In this document: positions 1 to 11,631 of the stretch, one piece after another
Position numbering within the stretch: the stretch's first letter is position 1
Layout of the letters: every line of letters starts with the position of its first letter
From: Acaudatibacter sp963835495
GTDB lineage: Bacteria > Pseudomonadota > Alphaproteobacteria > Caulobacterales > Caulobacteraceae
NCBI GenBank assembly: GCA_963835495.1
Contig: CAWIFQ010000005.1
Location: 1,302,001-1,366,000 of the forward strand
Direction of reading: 5' to 3'
Length of the DNA: 64,000 bases
Program-made: the position numbers and the translations under genes
Notes under the pieces: model-generated
Seen by the model: only the letters and a program-made list of their open reading frames with translations
What the model was told of the DNA's origin: nothing
Databases searched by the model: none

Positions 1-490
1 CCAGGCTTCGGCCGAGGCGGCGCTGCGCGAGGCGCTGGGCGCGCGCAAGGTGATCTGGCTGGATAAGGGCCTCTTGAACGACCACACCGACGGCCACGTC
101 GACAACCTGGCCCGCTTCGTCGCGCCGGGCGTCGTGGCGATCCCGCTGGCGTTCGGCGCCGACGATCCGCACGCCGCGATCTACGACGCCGCCGCGCGCG
201 ATCTGGCCGGCGCGACCGACGCCGCCGGCCGGACGCTGAAGGTGGTGCGGATCCCCTCGCCCGGCCGGGTGATCGGCGCCGATGGCCTGGCCGCGCCGGC
301 CTCGCACATGAACTTCATCATCGCCAACCGCGCCGTCGTCATGCCCGCCTACAACGACCGCGCGGCCGGCTTCGCGATCGAAGCCCTGAAGACGCTATTC
401 CCGGACCGGATGGTGATCGGCTTGCCCTCGAAGGCGCTGCTGACCGGCGGCGGCTCTTTCCACTGCATCTCGCAGCAGGAGCCGGCCTGA
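1..490 (+). CDS. aguA: Agmatine deiminase, C-terminal part (5' end outside window)
   Basis: Hydrolyses agmatine to N-carbamoylputrescine and ammonia in the cytoplasm, the first step of the agmatine route to putrescine. The reading frame is open from base 2, so the N-terminal half lies outside the window. Family active-site motifs are visible: HTDGHVDN near the start holds the catalytic His and Asp, and GGGSFHCISQQEP at the end holds the nucleophilic Cys (codon at about 464). The stop (488-490) overlaps the ATG of the next gene in a TGATG arrangement, so the two are very likely co-translated. The identification is firm; only the N-terminus is unseen. Confidence 0.93.
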   Translation, partial: QASAEAALREALGARKVIWLDKGLLNDHTDGHVDNLARFVAPGVVAIPLAFGADDPHAAIYDAAARDLAGATDAAGRTLKVVRIPSPGRVIGADGLAAPASHMNFIIANRAVVMPAYNDRAAGFAIEALKTLFPDRMVIGLPSKALLTGGGSFHCISQQEPA

Positions 491-1369
491 TGGCGCGCGC
501 CGCTGACTCTGGCGGCGATCCAGGCGTCGTACGGCGACGACATGGCCGCCAACATCGCCAAGACCGAGGCGCTGATCCGCGAGGCGGCGGCGTTGGGCGC
601 GCAGGTGATCCTGCCCTCCGAGCTGTTCCAGGGCCCCTACTTCTGCATCAGCCAGGAGGAGCGCTGGTTCGCGACCGCCCATCCCTGGCGCGAGCATCCG
701 GTGGTCACCGCGCTGGCGCCGCTGGCGGGCGAACTGGGCGTGGTGCTGCCGCTGTCGATCTTCGAGCGCGAGGGGCCGCACTACTTCAACAGCCTGGTGA
801 TGGCCGACGCCGACGGGCAGCTGCTCGGCCTTTACCGCAAGAGCCACATCCCCGACGGGCCGGGCTACCAGGAGAAGTACTATTTCCGCCCCGGCGACAC
901 CGGCTTTCGCGTGTGGGAGACCCGGTTCGGCCGGCTCGGCGTCGGGATCTGCTGGGACCAGTGGTTCCCTGAGGCGGCGCGGGCGATGACCCTGCTGGGC
1001 GCCGAGGCGCTGCTCTATCCGACCGCGATCGGCTCGGAGCCGCACGATCCGACCCTGGACACCGCCGCGCCCTGGCGCCGCGCGATGCAGGGCCACGCGG
1101 TCTCCAACGTGATCCCGGTGGTGGGCGCCAACCGCACCGGCTTCGAACCCTGGCCCGGCTATCCGGGCGGCGGGCAGCGGTTCTACGGCTCGTCATTCAT
1201 CGCCGACCACCGCGGCGACCTGGTCGCCGAGCTCGGCCGCGACGACGAGGGCGTGATCCTGGCCACCGTCGACCTCGACTTCCTGGCCGCCCACCGCGCC
1301 GCCTGGGGCTTCTTCCGCGATCGCCGGCCCGACCTCTACGGCGCGCTGGCCATGGGCCGACCGGCGTGA
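490..1369 (+). CDS. aguB: N-carbamoylputrescine amidase, with apparent +1 frameshift just after the start
   Basis: Nitrilase-superfamily enzyme that converts N-carbamoylputrescine to putrescine, completing the step begun by aguA. Counting from the ATG at 542, the triad is Glu27 (LPSELFQG), a Lys in the YRKSHIPDGPG stretch and Cys137 (GICWDQWFPE). The natural start is the ATG at 490, which overlaps the aguA stop. The frame from that ATG and the frame of the enzyme differ by one base within 496-502. Read without the extra base, the N-terminus becomes MAR-LTLAAIQASYGDD, the expected first strand of the fold. As sequenced, an unbroken ORF exists only from 542 and would lack that strand. One of seven such shifts in the window, so an assembly error is likely. 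Confidence 0.88.
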
Positions 1370-1893
1370 TCGAGACCGAGCGGCTGATCCTGCGTCCCTG
1401 GCGCGACGACGACCGCGCGCCGTTCGTGGCCATGAGCGCCGATCCGGCGGTGATGGAGACGCTCGGCGGAGTGCTGAGCGCGGTCGAGGCTGAGGGCTAT
1501 ATCGACAACAATCGCAAGCGCCTGGCTATCTTCGGCTACTGCCGCTGGGCGATCGAGCGGCGCGAAGACGGCGCCTTCATCGGCGCGGTGGGGCTGGCGC
1601 CGATCCACGCCAGCCTGCCGCTGCCGGCGGGCTTCGAGATGGGCTGGCGGCTGGCGCGCGAGGCGTGGGGCTACGGCTACGCCACCGAGGCCGCCAGGGC
1701 GGCGATCGACGACGGCTTCCAGCGCGGCGGCCTGACCGAGGTGTTCGCCTTCACCAGCCGCCCCAACCTGCGCTCGCAGGCGGTGATGGACCGGCTTGGG
1801 ATGACGCGCGCGGCGACCCTCGACTTCGACCATCCGGCGCTGGCGGAAGATCACCCGATGCGCGCGCACCTGGTCTGGATGGCGCGGCGCTAG
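1366..1893 (+). CDS. GNAT acetyltransferase, RimJ/RimL type
   Basis: A 175-residue GNAT-fold acetyltransferase. The N-terminus ETERLILRPW and the GWRLAREAWGYGYATEAARA block (acetyl-CoA pyrophosphate-binding loop and following helix) are typical of the RimJ/RimL branch, which acetylates N-terminal or small-molecule amines. It starts at a GTG whose last bases overlap the aguB stop (GTGA), so it belongs to the same operon. An amine substrate such as a polyamine would fit the context, but this is inference; the branch contains many enzymes of unknown specificity. Confidence 0.85.
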   Translation: MIETERLILRPWRDDDRAPFVAMSADPAVMETLGGVLSAVEAEGYIDNNRKRLAIFGYCRWAIERREDGAFIGAVGLAPIHASLPLPAGFEMGWRLAREAWGYGYATEAARAAIDDGFQRGGLTEVFAFTSRPNLRSQAVMDRLGMTRAATLDFDHPALAEDHPMRAHLVWMARR

Positions 1894-1936
1894 CGGCGCG
1901 TCGAAGCGTTTGCCTGCGTCCTACTCCAACCCACTC

Positions 1937-2028
1937 ACGTCATCGCGGCTGGAGCGCGCAGCGCGAAATGCCGGCGATCCATCGCGCGGCCGCAAAATGG
2001 ATGGCCGGGACAAGCCCGGCCATGACGT
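1937..2028. repeat. Palindromic intergenic repeat (GGCCGGG...CCCGGCC type)
   Basis: Begins ACGTCAT and ends ATGACGT, with an inner GGCCGGG/CCCGGCC hairpin near 2003-2021. It fills much of the 184-base gap between the convergent GNAT gene and the MaoC-like gene. The same core (CATGGCCGGG) occurs in the larger element at 40653-40775 and in part near 34800. Elements of this kind are common in alphaproteobacterial intergenic DNA. Confidence 0.7.
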
Positions 2029-2077
2029 CGGAAAGGTGTGGGCTGTTTCCCCAGACGACGCCTTCCCGCAATGCGCC

Positions 2078-2971
2078 CTACCGAAGCACCGTCAGGCCGT
2101 TCTTGATCACCGTCACCTCGCGCGACTTCACCCGCGCCTCGAACGAGATCTGCTTGCCGTCCTTCCACAGGTCGACGCTGATCGTCTCGCCCGGGAACAC
2201 CGGCGAGGAGAAGCGGACCTGGTGGCTGAGGATCTGGTCCGGGTCGTAGCCGGTGATCGCCTGCAGCACCGCGCGGCAGGTGATCCCGTAGGTGCACAGG
2301 CCGTGCAGGATCGGTCGCGGAAAGCCGGCGCGCCTGGCGAACTCGGGGTCGGCGTGCAGCGGGTTGCGATCGCCGTTCAGCCGGTAGAGCAGCGCCTGGT
2401 CCGGCCGGGTGGAGATGTCCACCGAGAGGTCCGGCGCGCGGCTCGGGACCGCGTGCGGCTCGGGCTGGCCCTCGGTCGGGCCGCCGAAGCCGCCGTCGCC
2501 GCGGGCGAACATCGACATGGTGAGCGTGGCCGCCTTCTCGCCCTTCTCGTCGGTCCAGGTGGTCTCGTTCATCACCACCGCGCCCTTGCCTTCGCCCTTG
2601 TCCCAGGCCCCGAGCGTGCGGCCTTCGGCGGTGAAGGTCCCGCTGGTCGGCAGCGGCTTGTGCAGCTCCACCTTCTGCTCGCCGTGAACCATCATCAGGA
2701 AGTTGATCTGGCTGGCGCGGTGTCCGGCCGGCAGCTCCGGCGCCGGGCGCCCTTCGACCGGCCGGCCGCCGCCGCCGGCCGCGGCCAGCACCGTCGCGGC
2801 GGTCGGCACCACCTTCAGGCCGCTCTCATAGACGAACGGCAGCTCGGTCTCGTTCATCGGGTCGGCGCCCAGGCCGATGCCGAGCGCGTAGAGCATCACG
2901 TCCTTGTCGCCGTAGGTGAACGTGCGGGCGGCGGTGCGCTGCTGCAGGATGTCGGGGTAATAGATGGGCAT
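2078..2971 (-). CDS. MaoC-family (R)-specific enoyl-CoA hydratase-like protein
   Basis: A 297-residue double hot-dog protein resembling type-2 enoyl-CoA hydratases (the hydratase part of peroxisomal MFE-2 and bacterial relatives), which hydrate trans-2-enoyl-CoA to (R)-3-hydroxyacyl-CoA. The C-terminal half carries the hydratase-2 motif: GDRNPLHADPEFARRAGF followed by PILHGLCTYG, with the catalytic Asp and His. I chose the ATG at 2971 because GGAG lies just upstream and the protein then begins MPIYYPDILQ; the reading frame extends further but without family support. It is followed by no other minus-strand gene. The substrate is not predictable from sequence. Confidence 0.85.
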   Translation of the reverse strand: MPIYYPDILQQRTAARTFTYGDKDVMLYALGIGLGADPMNETELPFVYESGLKVVPTAATVLAAAGGGGRPVEGRPAPELPAGHRASQINFLMMVHGEQKVELHKPLPTSGTFTAEGRTLGAWDKGEGKGAVVMNETTWTDEKGEKAATLTMSMFARGDGGFGGPTEGQPEPHAVPSRAPDLSVDISTRPDQALLYRLNGDRNPLHADPEFARRAGFPRPILHGLCTYGITCRAVLQAITGYDPDQILSHQVRFSSPVFPGETISVDLWKDGKQISFEARVKSREVTVIKNGLTVLR

Positions 2972-3095
2972 CGAAAGGCGTCTCCTCTTTATGGCGTCAT
3001 TGAAGCGCGGCCGGCGCGGTGCGCAAGGCCGCATTGCCCGCCCCGGCCCGATCGGTTAGACACCGCGGCCTTCCCCCGCCAGCCGCCGGATCTTC

Positions 3096-3896
3096 ATGTC
3101 CATCCCCCCCAGCCCTATCCCACCGGCCGCCGAGTTCAGCGGCAATGTGCTGTTCTATTCCAAGCCCGAGCCGCTCTCGCGCGAGCTGCACGGCAAGATC
3201 GGCCTGCGCCGGATGGACCGTCCGTTCGGCTTCGCCGCCCAGACCAATGTGGTGCCGTTGACCGTCGGCGAGTTCCCGGTGGCCGGGCTGTCCTATCCGA
3301 TCATCTTCGCCGGCGAGCGCTATCAGCCGCTGGCGGTGATGGGCATCCGCCAGGGGACCAACCTGTTCGTGGACGACGGCGCGTTCGAGACCGGCGCCTA
3401 TATCCCGGCCTACATCCGCCGCTACCCGTTCGTGCTGGCCAACGACCAGTCGCGCGAACAGCTGGTGGTCTGCATCGACCGCGCCGCCTCGATGCTGGGC
3501 GAGGACTACGACCTGCCGTTCTTCGACGAGAAGGGCGAGCCGACCGACTACACCAACGGCTGCATCCAGTTCTGCAACGACTTCGAGAACGAAGGCCGGC
3601 GCACGGAGTCCTTCGTCAATCTGCTGAGAGAGCTGGATCTGTTCGAGGTCGCCAGGTCCAGCTTCACCCCGAACAATCCCGACGGCACGCAGGGCCCGAC
3701 GCAGCCGATCGCCGAGTATTTCGCCGTCTCCGAGACCAAGCTGAAGGCGCTGCCGCCGGAAAAGCTGCTGGAGCTGGTAGCCAACGGCGCAGTGGCCCAG
3801 ATCTACGCCCACCTGATGTCGCTGACCGGCTGGGACCGGATGATCGCCATCGCCCTGTCCCGCCAGCCGCCGACGCAACCGGCGAACATGAACTGA
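3096..3896 (+). CDS. SapC family protein
   Basis: A 266-residue protein of the SapC family, common in Caulobacterales and relatives. The family name comes from an S-layer/peptide-resistance locus and the molecular role is not settled. Typical features are an N-terminal VLFYSKPEPLSRELHGK, a core HxxGL/PI-F segment (GLSYPIIFAGERYQPLAVMG) and a YIRRYPFVLAN motif. No signal peptide or membrane segment is evident, so it is probably soluble. It lies between two minus-strand hot-dog genes and has no clear operon partner. Confidence 0.82.
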   Translation: MSIPPSPIPPAAEFSGNVLFYSKPEPLSRELHGKIGLRRMDRPFGFAAQTNVVPLTVGEFPVAGLSYPIIFAGERYQPLAVMGIRQGTNLFVDDGAFETGAYIPAYIRRYPFVLANDQSREQLVVCIDRAASMLGEDYDLPFFDEKGEPTDYTNGCIQFCNDFENEGRRTESFVNLLRELDLFEVARSSFTPNNPDGTQGPTQPIAEYFAVSETKLKALPPEKLLELVANGAVAQIYAHLMSLTGWDRMIAIALSRQPPTQPANMN

Positions 3897-3907
3897 TCCG
3901 ACGCGGT

Positions 3908-4300
3908 CTACCGCGCGTAGACGCTCCGGGTCAGGCACGAGAAGACCAGGCGGCCGGCTTCGTCGAGCAGGTCGTGCTGGGCGAAGACGATGCCCTTGTC
4001 GTCGCCGACCGCGTCCTTGCCCATGATGGTCATGCGGCCGCGCAGCACCTCGCCGACCGGCGGGTTGCGCATCCATCGCAGCGCGTCGACGCCGAGGCGC
4101 TTGGTCTGCGGCCAGTCGGTCGAGGCGACCGCGTCGAGCCGGGACCAGACGGCGTAGATCATCGCGTCCGGCGCGCCGCGGTCGAGCGCCCAGCCCGGCG
4201 CGAAGGCGGCGACGAAGGCGGCCAAGGCGTCGGCGTCGATGCTGGCGGCCCCCAGGCTGGTGACCTGGCCGATCTCGATGTCGTCGAAGCGGGCGGGCAT
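3908..4300 (-). CDS. MaoC-like/hot-dog fold protein, small
   Basis: A 130-residue protein starting MPARFDDIEIGQVTSLG, the usual opening of stand-alone MaoC-like dehydratase domains. A GAGGA ribosome site sits about 8 bases before the ATG at 4300. Unlike the longer homologue at 2078-2971 it does not show the GDxNPxH catalytic motif, so it may be a degenerate or differently acting hot-dog protein. It ends 11 bases from the stop of the convergent SapC gene. Function unassigned. Confidence 0.7.
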   Translation of the reverse strand: MPARFDDIEIGQVTSLGAASIDADALAAFVAAFAPGWALDRGAPDAMIYAVWSRLDAVASTDWPQTKRLGVDALRWMRNPPVGEVLRGRMTIMGKDAVGDDKGIVFAQHDLLDEAGRLVFSCLTRSVYAR

Positions 4301-4439
4301 GGTCGGAGATCCTCGGGCCGGGGGACGAATCGACGCGCCCCTGTAACGCATCAACATCCGCCGCCGTACTACAGTCCAGCCTACAAAGGCCAATTCCGCC
4401 CCCGGCCGGATGTGCTAGAGGCGCGGACCTGATTTTCGG

Positions 4440-6564
4440 ATGCCAAGCTTGCGCGCCTTCACCGCCTTCTGCCTCTTTTTGAGCGCCCTCTTTCTGGCCG
4501 CCGGCGCCGCCGCGCAGCCGCCGGAGCACGTCAAGCCGGTGCTGGCGGCGCAGACCCAGGGCGCCGCGCCCGGCTCGACGCTGTACGTCGCGCTGATCCA
4601 GAACATCGACAAGGGCTGGCACACCTACTGGCGCAATCCCGGCGACGCCGGCGAGCCGACCAAGATCACCTGGACCCTGCCGGCCGGCTGGCGCGCCGGC
4701 GACATCGTCTGGCCGGCGCCCAAGCGGCTGCCGGTCGGCCCGCTGATGAACTACGGCTACGAGGATCGCGTGATCCTGGCCAGCCCGATCGAGGTCCCGG
4801 CCAGCGCCAAGGTCGGCGACGCGGGCCATATCGCCGCCAAGGTGCAGATGCTGGTCTGCGCCGATGTCTGCGTGCCGCAGGACGCGGACGCTGACGCTCG
4901 ACGTGCCGATCACCGCCGGCGGCGGCGCGGCCGATCCGACCTGGGGCGCGCAGATCGCCGCGACGCTCGCCGCGGCGCCTAAGCCGAGCGGGCTCACCGC
5001 CACCTACCAGCTCTCCGGCGCGACGCTGAAGCTCGCCGTGGCCGGTCCGGCGCTGGCGGGCCTCAGCGGCGCCGACGCCTATTTCTACCCCGAGACGCCC
5101 GGCCTGATCGACCAGGCCAAGCCGCAGGCGATCGACCTCGGCGCGCAGGGCCTGACCTTCGCGACCACCGCCGGCGACGACCTGGCCAAGGGACCGGCGC
5201 CGGCGACCATCGCCGGCGTCGTCGAGACCGCCGACGGGCATGCGTTCGAGATCAGCGCCGCCGCGGGTCCGCCGCCGCCGCAGTCGGGCGGGCTGGGACC
5301 GCCGGCGGCGACCGCGCAGATGGGCCTGGCGCTGGCGGCGCTGTTCGCCTTCCTCGGCGGGCTGATCCTCAACCTGATGCCCTGCGTCTTCCCGATCCTG
5401 TCGATGAAGGCCGCCTCGCTGATCGCCCGGCCGCACGAGGCCGGCGCGGCCAGGGCGCAGGGGATCGCCTTCCTGGTCGGCGTGCTGGGGACCTTCCTGG
5501 CGCTGGCCGGCGGCATCATCGCCTTGCGCGGCGCCGGGCAGGCGGTGGGCTGGGGCGCGCAGCTGCAGCCTGCCGTCGTCACCGCCGCGCTCGCGCTGAT
5601 CCTGCTGGCCGCGGCGCTCGACCTGTCGGGCGTGTTCGAGATCGGCGCCTCGTTCCAGGGACTGGGAACGGGCCTCGCCGCGCGGGCCGACCTGCTCGGC
5701 GCGGTGTTCACCGGCGCGCTCGCGGTCGTGGTCGCGGCCCCCTGCACCGCGCCGTTCATGGGCCCGGCGCTGGGGTACGCCCTGACCCAGCCGGCGCTCC
5801 CGGCGCTGGCCATCTTCACCGCGCTGGCGCTGGGATTCGCGGCGCCGTTCACGCTGCTTGCCTTCAGCCCTGCGCTGCTCGGCCGGCTGCCGAAGCCCGG
5901 CGCCTGGATGATCGTGATGAAGAACGCGCTGGCGTTCCCGATGTACGGCGCCGCAGCCTGGCTGCTCTGGGTGCTGGCCGCCCAGGCCGACCGCGGCAGC
6001 CTCGCCGCCGTCCTCGCGGCCGGCGTCCTGGTCGCGCTCGCCGCCTGGATCTTCGGCATGGCGCAGCGCCGCTCGGCGCTTGGCAAGCGCGCCTGGGCCG
6101 GCTTCGCGATCGCCGGCGTCACTGCCGCCCTGGCGGTCGCCGCGGTCGCCGCCGCGCCCTACGATCCGCCGCCCTCGACCGCCAACGTCGCCATCGCCGC
6201 CGGCATTCCGTCCGAGCCCTGGAGCCCCGAGCGGGTGGCCGCGTTGCGCGCCGCCGGCAAGCCGGTGTTCGTCGACTTCACCGCGGCCTGGTGCGTCACC
6301 TGCCAGGTCAACGAGCAGACCGCGCTCAACACCGCCGAAGCGGTGAGGGCGTTCCAGCGCACCGGCGCGGTCTATCTGAAGGCCGACTGGACCAACCGCG
6401 ACAACGCGATCGCCAAGGCGCTGGCCGACCAGGGCCGGGTCGGCGTGCCGCTCTATCTGGTCTACGGCAAGGACGGCGGCGCGCCGCAGGTGCTGCCGCA
6501 GCTGCTGACGTCAGGCCTGGTGGCGACGGCGCTGGATACCGCCGCCAAATCTCCTCACCCGTAG
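4440..6564 (+). pseudogene. dsbD: Protein-disulfide reductase DsbD/ScsB-like, split by an apparent +1 frameshift
   Basis: Inner-membrane thiol:disulfide reductase that carries electrons from cytoplasmic thioredoxin to periplasmic partners. In order: signal peptide (about residues 1-24), periplasmic N-terminal domain with the CADVC pair near residues 140-144, a transmembrane domain from about 5320 to 6170 with the paired MPCVFPILSMK and APCTAPFMGPALGYAL motifs, and a C-terminal thioredoxin-like domain with WCVTC. Corrected length is 707 residues, normal for the ScsB-like subgroup. The frame changes at 4886-4887: reading GAC GCG (skip G) ACG CTG gives VPQDATLTLD, restoring the domain. The last residues (SPHP) and the stop are supplied by a palindromic repeat. 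Its electrons could also serve cytochrome maturation (ccmG at 14556). Confidence 0.85.
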
Positions 6565-6712
6565 GGGAGGGGGACCCCGAAGGGGTGGAGGGGGCCGGTT
6601 GCAGCGCGCTGTTCTCGGCGGAAGTTCTGATTAGCCAGGTCAGGCGGCATTCGAGCACGGCATCGCACCCCCTCCACCGCTACGCGGTCCCCCTCCCCCT
6701 GCGGGTGAGGAG
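6551..6712. repeat. C/G-tract palindromic intergenic repeat, copy 1
   Basis: Left arm 6551-6594 starts CTCCTCACCCGTAGGGG. Right arm 6668-6712 is nearly its reverse complement and ends GGGTGAGGAG. About 70 bases of unrelated sequence lie between them. The element begins inside the last codons of dsbD and ends five bases before the stop of the convergent gene at 6718. It belongs to the same broad family as the elements at 21901, 30231, 37869 and 55203. Confidence 0.8.
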
Positions 6713-6717
6713 AAAAC

Positions 6718-7188
6718 CTACGCCGCCGGCTGCGGCGGGGCGGTGATCACTTCGACGTTGTCGCGCAGCAGGTAGAACATGTCCTCCAGCGCGGCGTGGC
6801 GCGACTTGGCGTCGTTCGCCGTCTCCATCGCCTTCAGCTTCACCGGCAGGTCCTGCGAGATGCCCTTGAGGATGCACTTGAGGTCGTCGGTGTAGCCGCG
6901 CGAGACGAGTTCGACGTGGCCCTGCATGTCCAGGCTGGAAAGTTCGGCGATGGCGCTCTCGAACGCGGGAAAGTCGTTCAGCTTGTCGACGCCGCCATCG
7001 AGCGGGGCCGACTCATAGGCCTTGGTCTCGGCCTTCAGCTTGCCGGCGCGCTGGACGATGCCGACGAACAGCGGCTCGCTGGCCACCGACGGCGGCGTCG
7101 TCAGGGTAGGCGACGCCGCGGCCGGCGGCGTAGCGGTGGTGGAGGCGAGCCAAAGGGTGGCGGCGAGGGCGACGGCGTCGCAGGACAT
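6718..7188 (-). CDS. Hypothetical exported protein
   Basis: A 156-residue protein with an N-terminal hydrophobic stretch (VALAATLWLASTTA) and Ala/Pro/Thr-rich linker, suggesting export, then a mostly helical soluble part from about residue 40. I do not recognise a family. The body is charged and rich in Lys/Glu/Asp, with a Cys in DDLKCILKGI. It is convergent with dsbD, separated only by the palindromic repeat. Base composition and codon use match its neighbours, supporting a real gene. Confidence 0.6.
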   Translation of the reverse strand: MSCDAVALAATLWLASTTATPPAAASPTLTTPPSVASEPLFVGIVQRAGKLKAETKAYESAPLDGGVDKLNDFPAFESAIAELSSLDMQGHVELVSRGYTDDLKCILKGISQDLPVKLKAMETANDAKSRHAALEDMFYLLRDNVEVITAPPQPAA

Positions 7189-7278
7189 TGGGCTACTCCG
7201 AACGGCAGGGCGTGCGCCTGGATAGGCGCGGCGGGGTAAACACCCGGCTACCGAGCAAGTGCGGCGCCAGCGAGCGCG

Positions 7279-7611
7279 CTACTCGATGACGTTGAAGCGG
7301 GCGCGCTCGAAGAAGCGTAGCACCTGCTCCAGCTCATGGCCGCGCCGCAGGATCACGCCGCCGTGGCCGATGATCGCCCAGGCGCCTTGGCGCTTGGCCA
7401 GCTCCGGGCGCTTCTCGATGCGATAGAGCGGCGATTCGGAGGCGCGGCGATAAACCGAGAACACCGCCGCGTCCTTCAGCCCGTCGATGGCGTAGTCGCG
7501 CCAATGGCCGGCTGCGACCATCTGGCCGTACAGTCTAAGCAAACGGTCGAGCTCGCGTCGCTCGAAGAAGGTGATGGCTCGACTGGCGAGCGGCGACGTA
7601 TCGAAGGCCAT
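7279..7611 (-). CDS. DUF2794 domain-containing protein
   Basis: A 110-residue basic protein. The stretch FFERRELDRLLRLYGQMVAAG followed by HWRDYAIDGLKDAAVFSVYRRASE matches my memory of DUF2794, a small family nearly confined to alphaproteobacteria and of unknown function. It has no signal peptide and no membrane segment. It stands alone on the minus strand, with about 300 bases of gene-free DNA upstream. Confidence 0.75.
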   Translation of the reverse strand: MAFDTSPLASRAITFFERRELDRLLRLYGQMVAAGHWRDYAIDGLKDAAVFSVYRRASESPLYRIEKRPELAKRQGAWAIIGHGGVILRRGHELEQVLRFFERARFNVIE

Positions 7612-7917
7612 GCGCTACGAAACCTAGTCACTGAATTGGCCGCTGGCGAGCGTCCAGGGCGCAACACTTTCGCAAAACATGAATCAACCTTAACACTCAG
7701 CCCTGAAAAGACCTTATTTCGGCCCAGCACGCGCCCGGTTAGGCCCCGATGTATACACCGTCGGCTGATCGGGAAGCCCTGCTGGTCCCGGATCCTGAAC
7801 AGCCCCCCCAGCCCCCCTGGATCGTGGGGTCCGGTCAGCCGATACTGCCCTCTAGTCACCCCCGCGGTCACCCCCCGACCGCGGGGGTTCGACGTTTCTG
7901 GGGTCGGACTCCGGGCG
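7612..7917. other. Gene-free stretch with a perfect hairpin
   Basis: This 306-base gap lies upstream of the DUF2794 gene and downstream of the DUF1223 gene (both minus strand). It is less GC-rich near 7660-7730 than the surroundings, as expected for a promoter region of the DUF2794 gene. An 11-base perfect inverted repeat sits at 7859-7869 and 7877-7887 (CCCCCGCGGTC / GACCGCGGGGG, 7-base loop). It may end DUF1223 transcription, though no T-run follows. I see no ORF or RNA gene in it. Confidence 0.5.
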
Positions 7918-8652
7918 CTAGGGTTTCTGGTCGGCCAGGATGCCGACAATCCGGCCGCCGTCCTGGGCTTGCACCAGCACCAGGGTCCTCAGCCCGTCCT
8001 GCGCCGGCGCTGGAATGCGCAGCAACACCGGCCGGCCGCGCCAGCCGCCGAGCCTGGTCAGCTGCACCACCACATTGCGCTCGACCACCGTGTGGCCGCG
8101 GTTGTCGCCGTCCTTGACGTCGACGTCCTGCTCGCGCGGATCGTAGCGGATCAGCCAGATATCGGCCCCGCCAGGGGGCGGGCGCCCTGAGCCGACCGCC
8201 ACCTTGTCGCCGCGCCAGCCCATCTGCGGCGGGTCTGCCGGCGCCCGGCGCGCCTCGCGCACCAGCTTGTCGACAGTCTCGGGCTTCACCGCCGCGGTCT
8301 GGTCGCGACCGTCGACCACCACCTGCGGCGTGAACACTTCGGCGACCCCGAAGCGCTTGTCGTAGTCGCGCTGGCGGTCGGCGAACTCCGGCCTGGCGAA
8401 GGTGTCCTTCCAGCCCAGGTAGTCCCAGTAGTCGACCGCGAAGGTGAGGGGGAGCACGCCCTTGTCGGCGGCCAGGCTCGAGACGTGCGCGCTGGCGGCG
8501 CCGCAGGAACCGCAGCCCTGCGCGGTGTAGAGCTCCACCAGCACCGGCGGTTTCGGCGAGACCGACGGCCTCGCCCTTGCGGGTCTTGCATGCGCAGCGC
8601 CCGCAAAGGCAGCGAGGCCCACAATCGCCAGCACCAAAGCGCCCCGTATCAT
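7918..8652 (-). CDS. DUF1223 domain-containing exported thioredoxin-like protein
   Basis: A 244-residue protein with a signal peptide (MIRGALVLAIVGLAAFAGAA, cleaved around AHA). The start of the mature part is VELYTAQGCGSCGAASAH, the thioredoxin-like CxxC segment that typifies DUF1223. The C-terminal half is beta-rich and lacks other known motifs. A periplasmic thiol role is plausible from the CGSC motif, but no substrate is known. The ATG at 8652 is the only start that gives a full signal peptide. Confidence 0.8.
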   Translation of the reverse strand: MIRGALVLAIVGLAAFAGAAHARPARARPSVSPKPPVLVELYTAQGCGSCGAASAHVSSLAADKGVLPLTFAVDYWDYLGWKDTFARPEFADRQRDYDKRFGVAEVFTPQVVVDGRDQTAAVKPETVDKLVREARRAPADPPQMGWRGDKVAVGSGRPPPGGADIWLIRYDPREQDVDVKDGDNRGHTVVERNVVVQLTRLGGWRGRPVLLRIPAPAQDGLRTLVLVQAQDGGRIVGILADQKP

Positions 8653-8697
8653 CGGGCCGGTATTAGTCGGAGTTTTTCTAAGCCGCGGTTCACTAAG

Positions 8698-8726
8698 CCG
8701 TGAGCGCCCGCCCGGGGCGCCCACGG
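8698..8726 (-). terminator. Hairpin after acnA, possible terminator
   Basis: Interrupted stem CCGTG-a-GCGCCC ... GGGCGC-c-CACGG with a 5-base loop, just beyond the acnA stop at 8751 on the minus strand. No strong T-run follows, so factor-independent termination is uncertain. Confidence 0.35.
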
Positions 8727-8750
8727 TTCTCGCAGGAGCCAAGACCCGTA

Positions 8751-11441
<2,691 letters not shown>

Positions 11442-11631
11442 TTGAGGGTCCTTCCCTGTTCAAGGCCGCCCGAAAATCGGTTCCGGGGTCGCGCGCTGAC
11501 GCGGGACACACAGCGTCCCGCCTCGCGCCGCGCAAAGCCGATATAGGCCCCCGGCTCGCGGCCGCCGCCGTCATAGACGCGGGGGACCGCTTCGTCCATG
11601 CGCGGTCGCCCTCTAGTGGCGGATTGGCGAA
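11442..11631. promoter_or_regulatory. Divergent promoter region acnA/ccmA with inverted repeat
   Basis: A 190-base gap between the divergent starts of acnA (11441) and ccmA (11632). It contains a perfect 7-base inverted repeat GCGGGAC (11501-11507) / GTCCCGC (11515-11521) with a 7-base spacer, placed to act as an operator or a 5' leader hairpin of acnA. I could not pick a convincing -35/-10 pair. Confidence 0.4.

Noticed and set aside
490..972. A distinct + strand gene from ATG 490 in its own frame
   Set aside because: The frame is antisense-like low-complexity after about four codons; it is the aguB start followed by a one-base shift.
1910..4432. An 840-codon + strand frame across the MaoC, SapC and hot-dog region
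   Set aside because: It runs antisense to two family-recognised genes and is a by-product of very high GC; the translation is Arg/Gly/Pro-rich without domains.
2997..5003. A 668-codon minus-strand frame over dsbD and SapC
   Set aside because: Mostly antisense to recognised genes; low-complexity composition.
6548..6717. Possible CRISPR or tandem array at the C/G-rich repeats
   Set aside because: The repeats are single inverted pairs with different middles, not regular direct repeats with spacers; no cas genes are present.
7859..7887. Perfect 11-base hairpin as a certain terminator
   Set aside because: No T-run on either strand, so it is only reported as a hairpin in a gene-free stretch.
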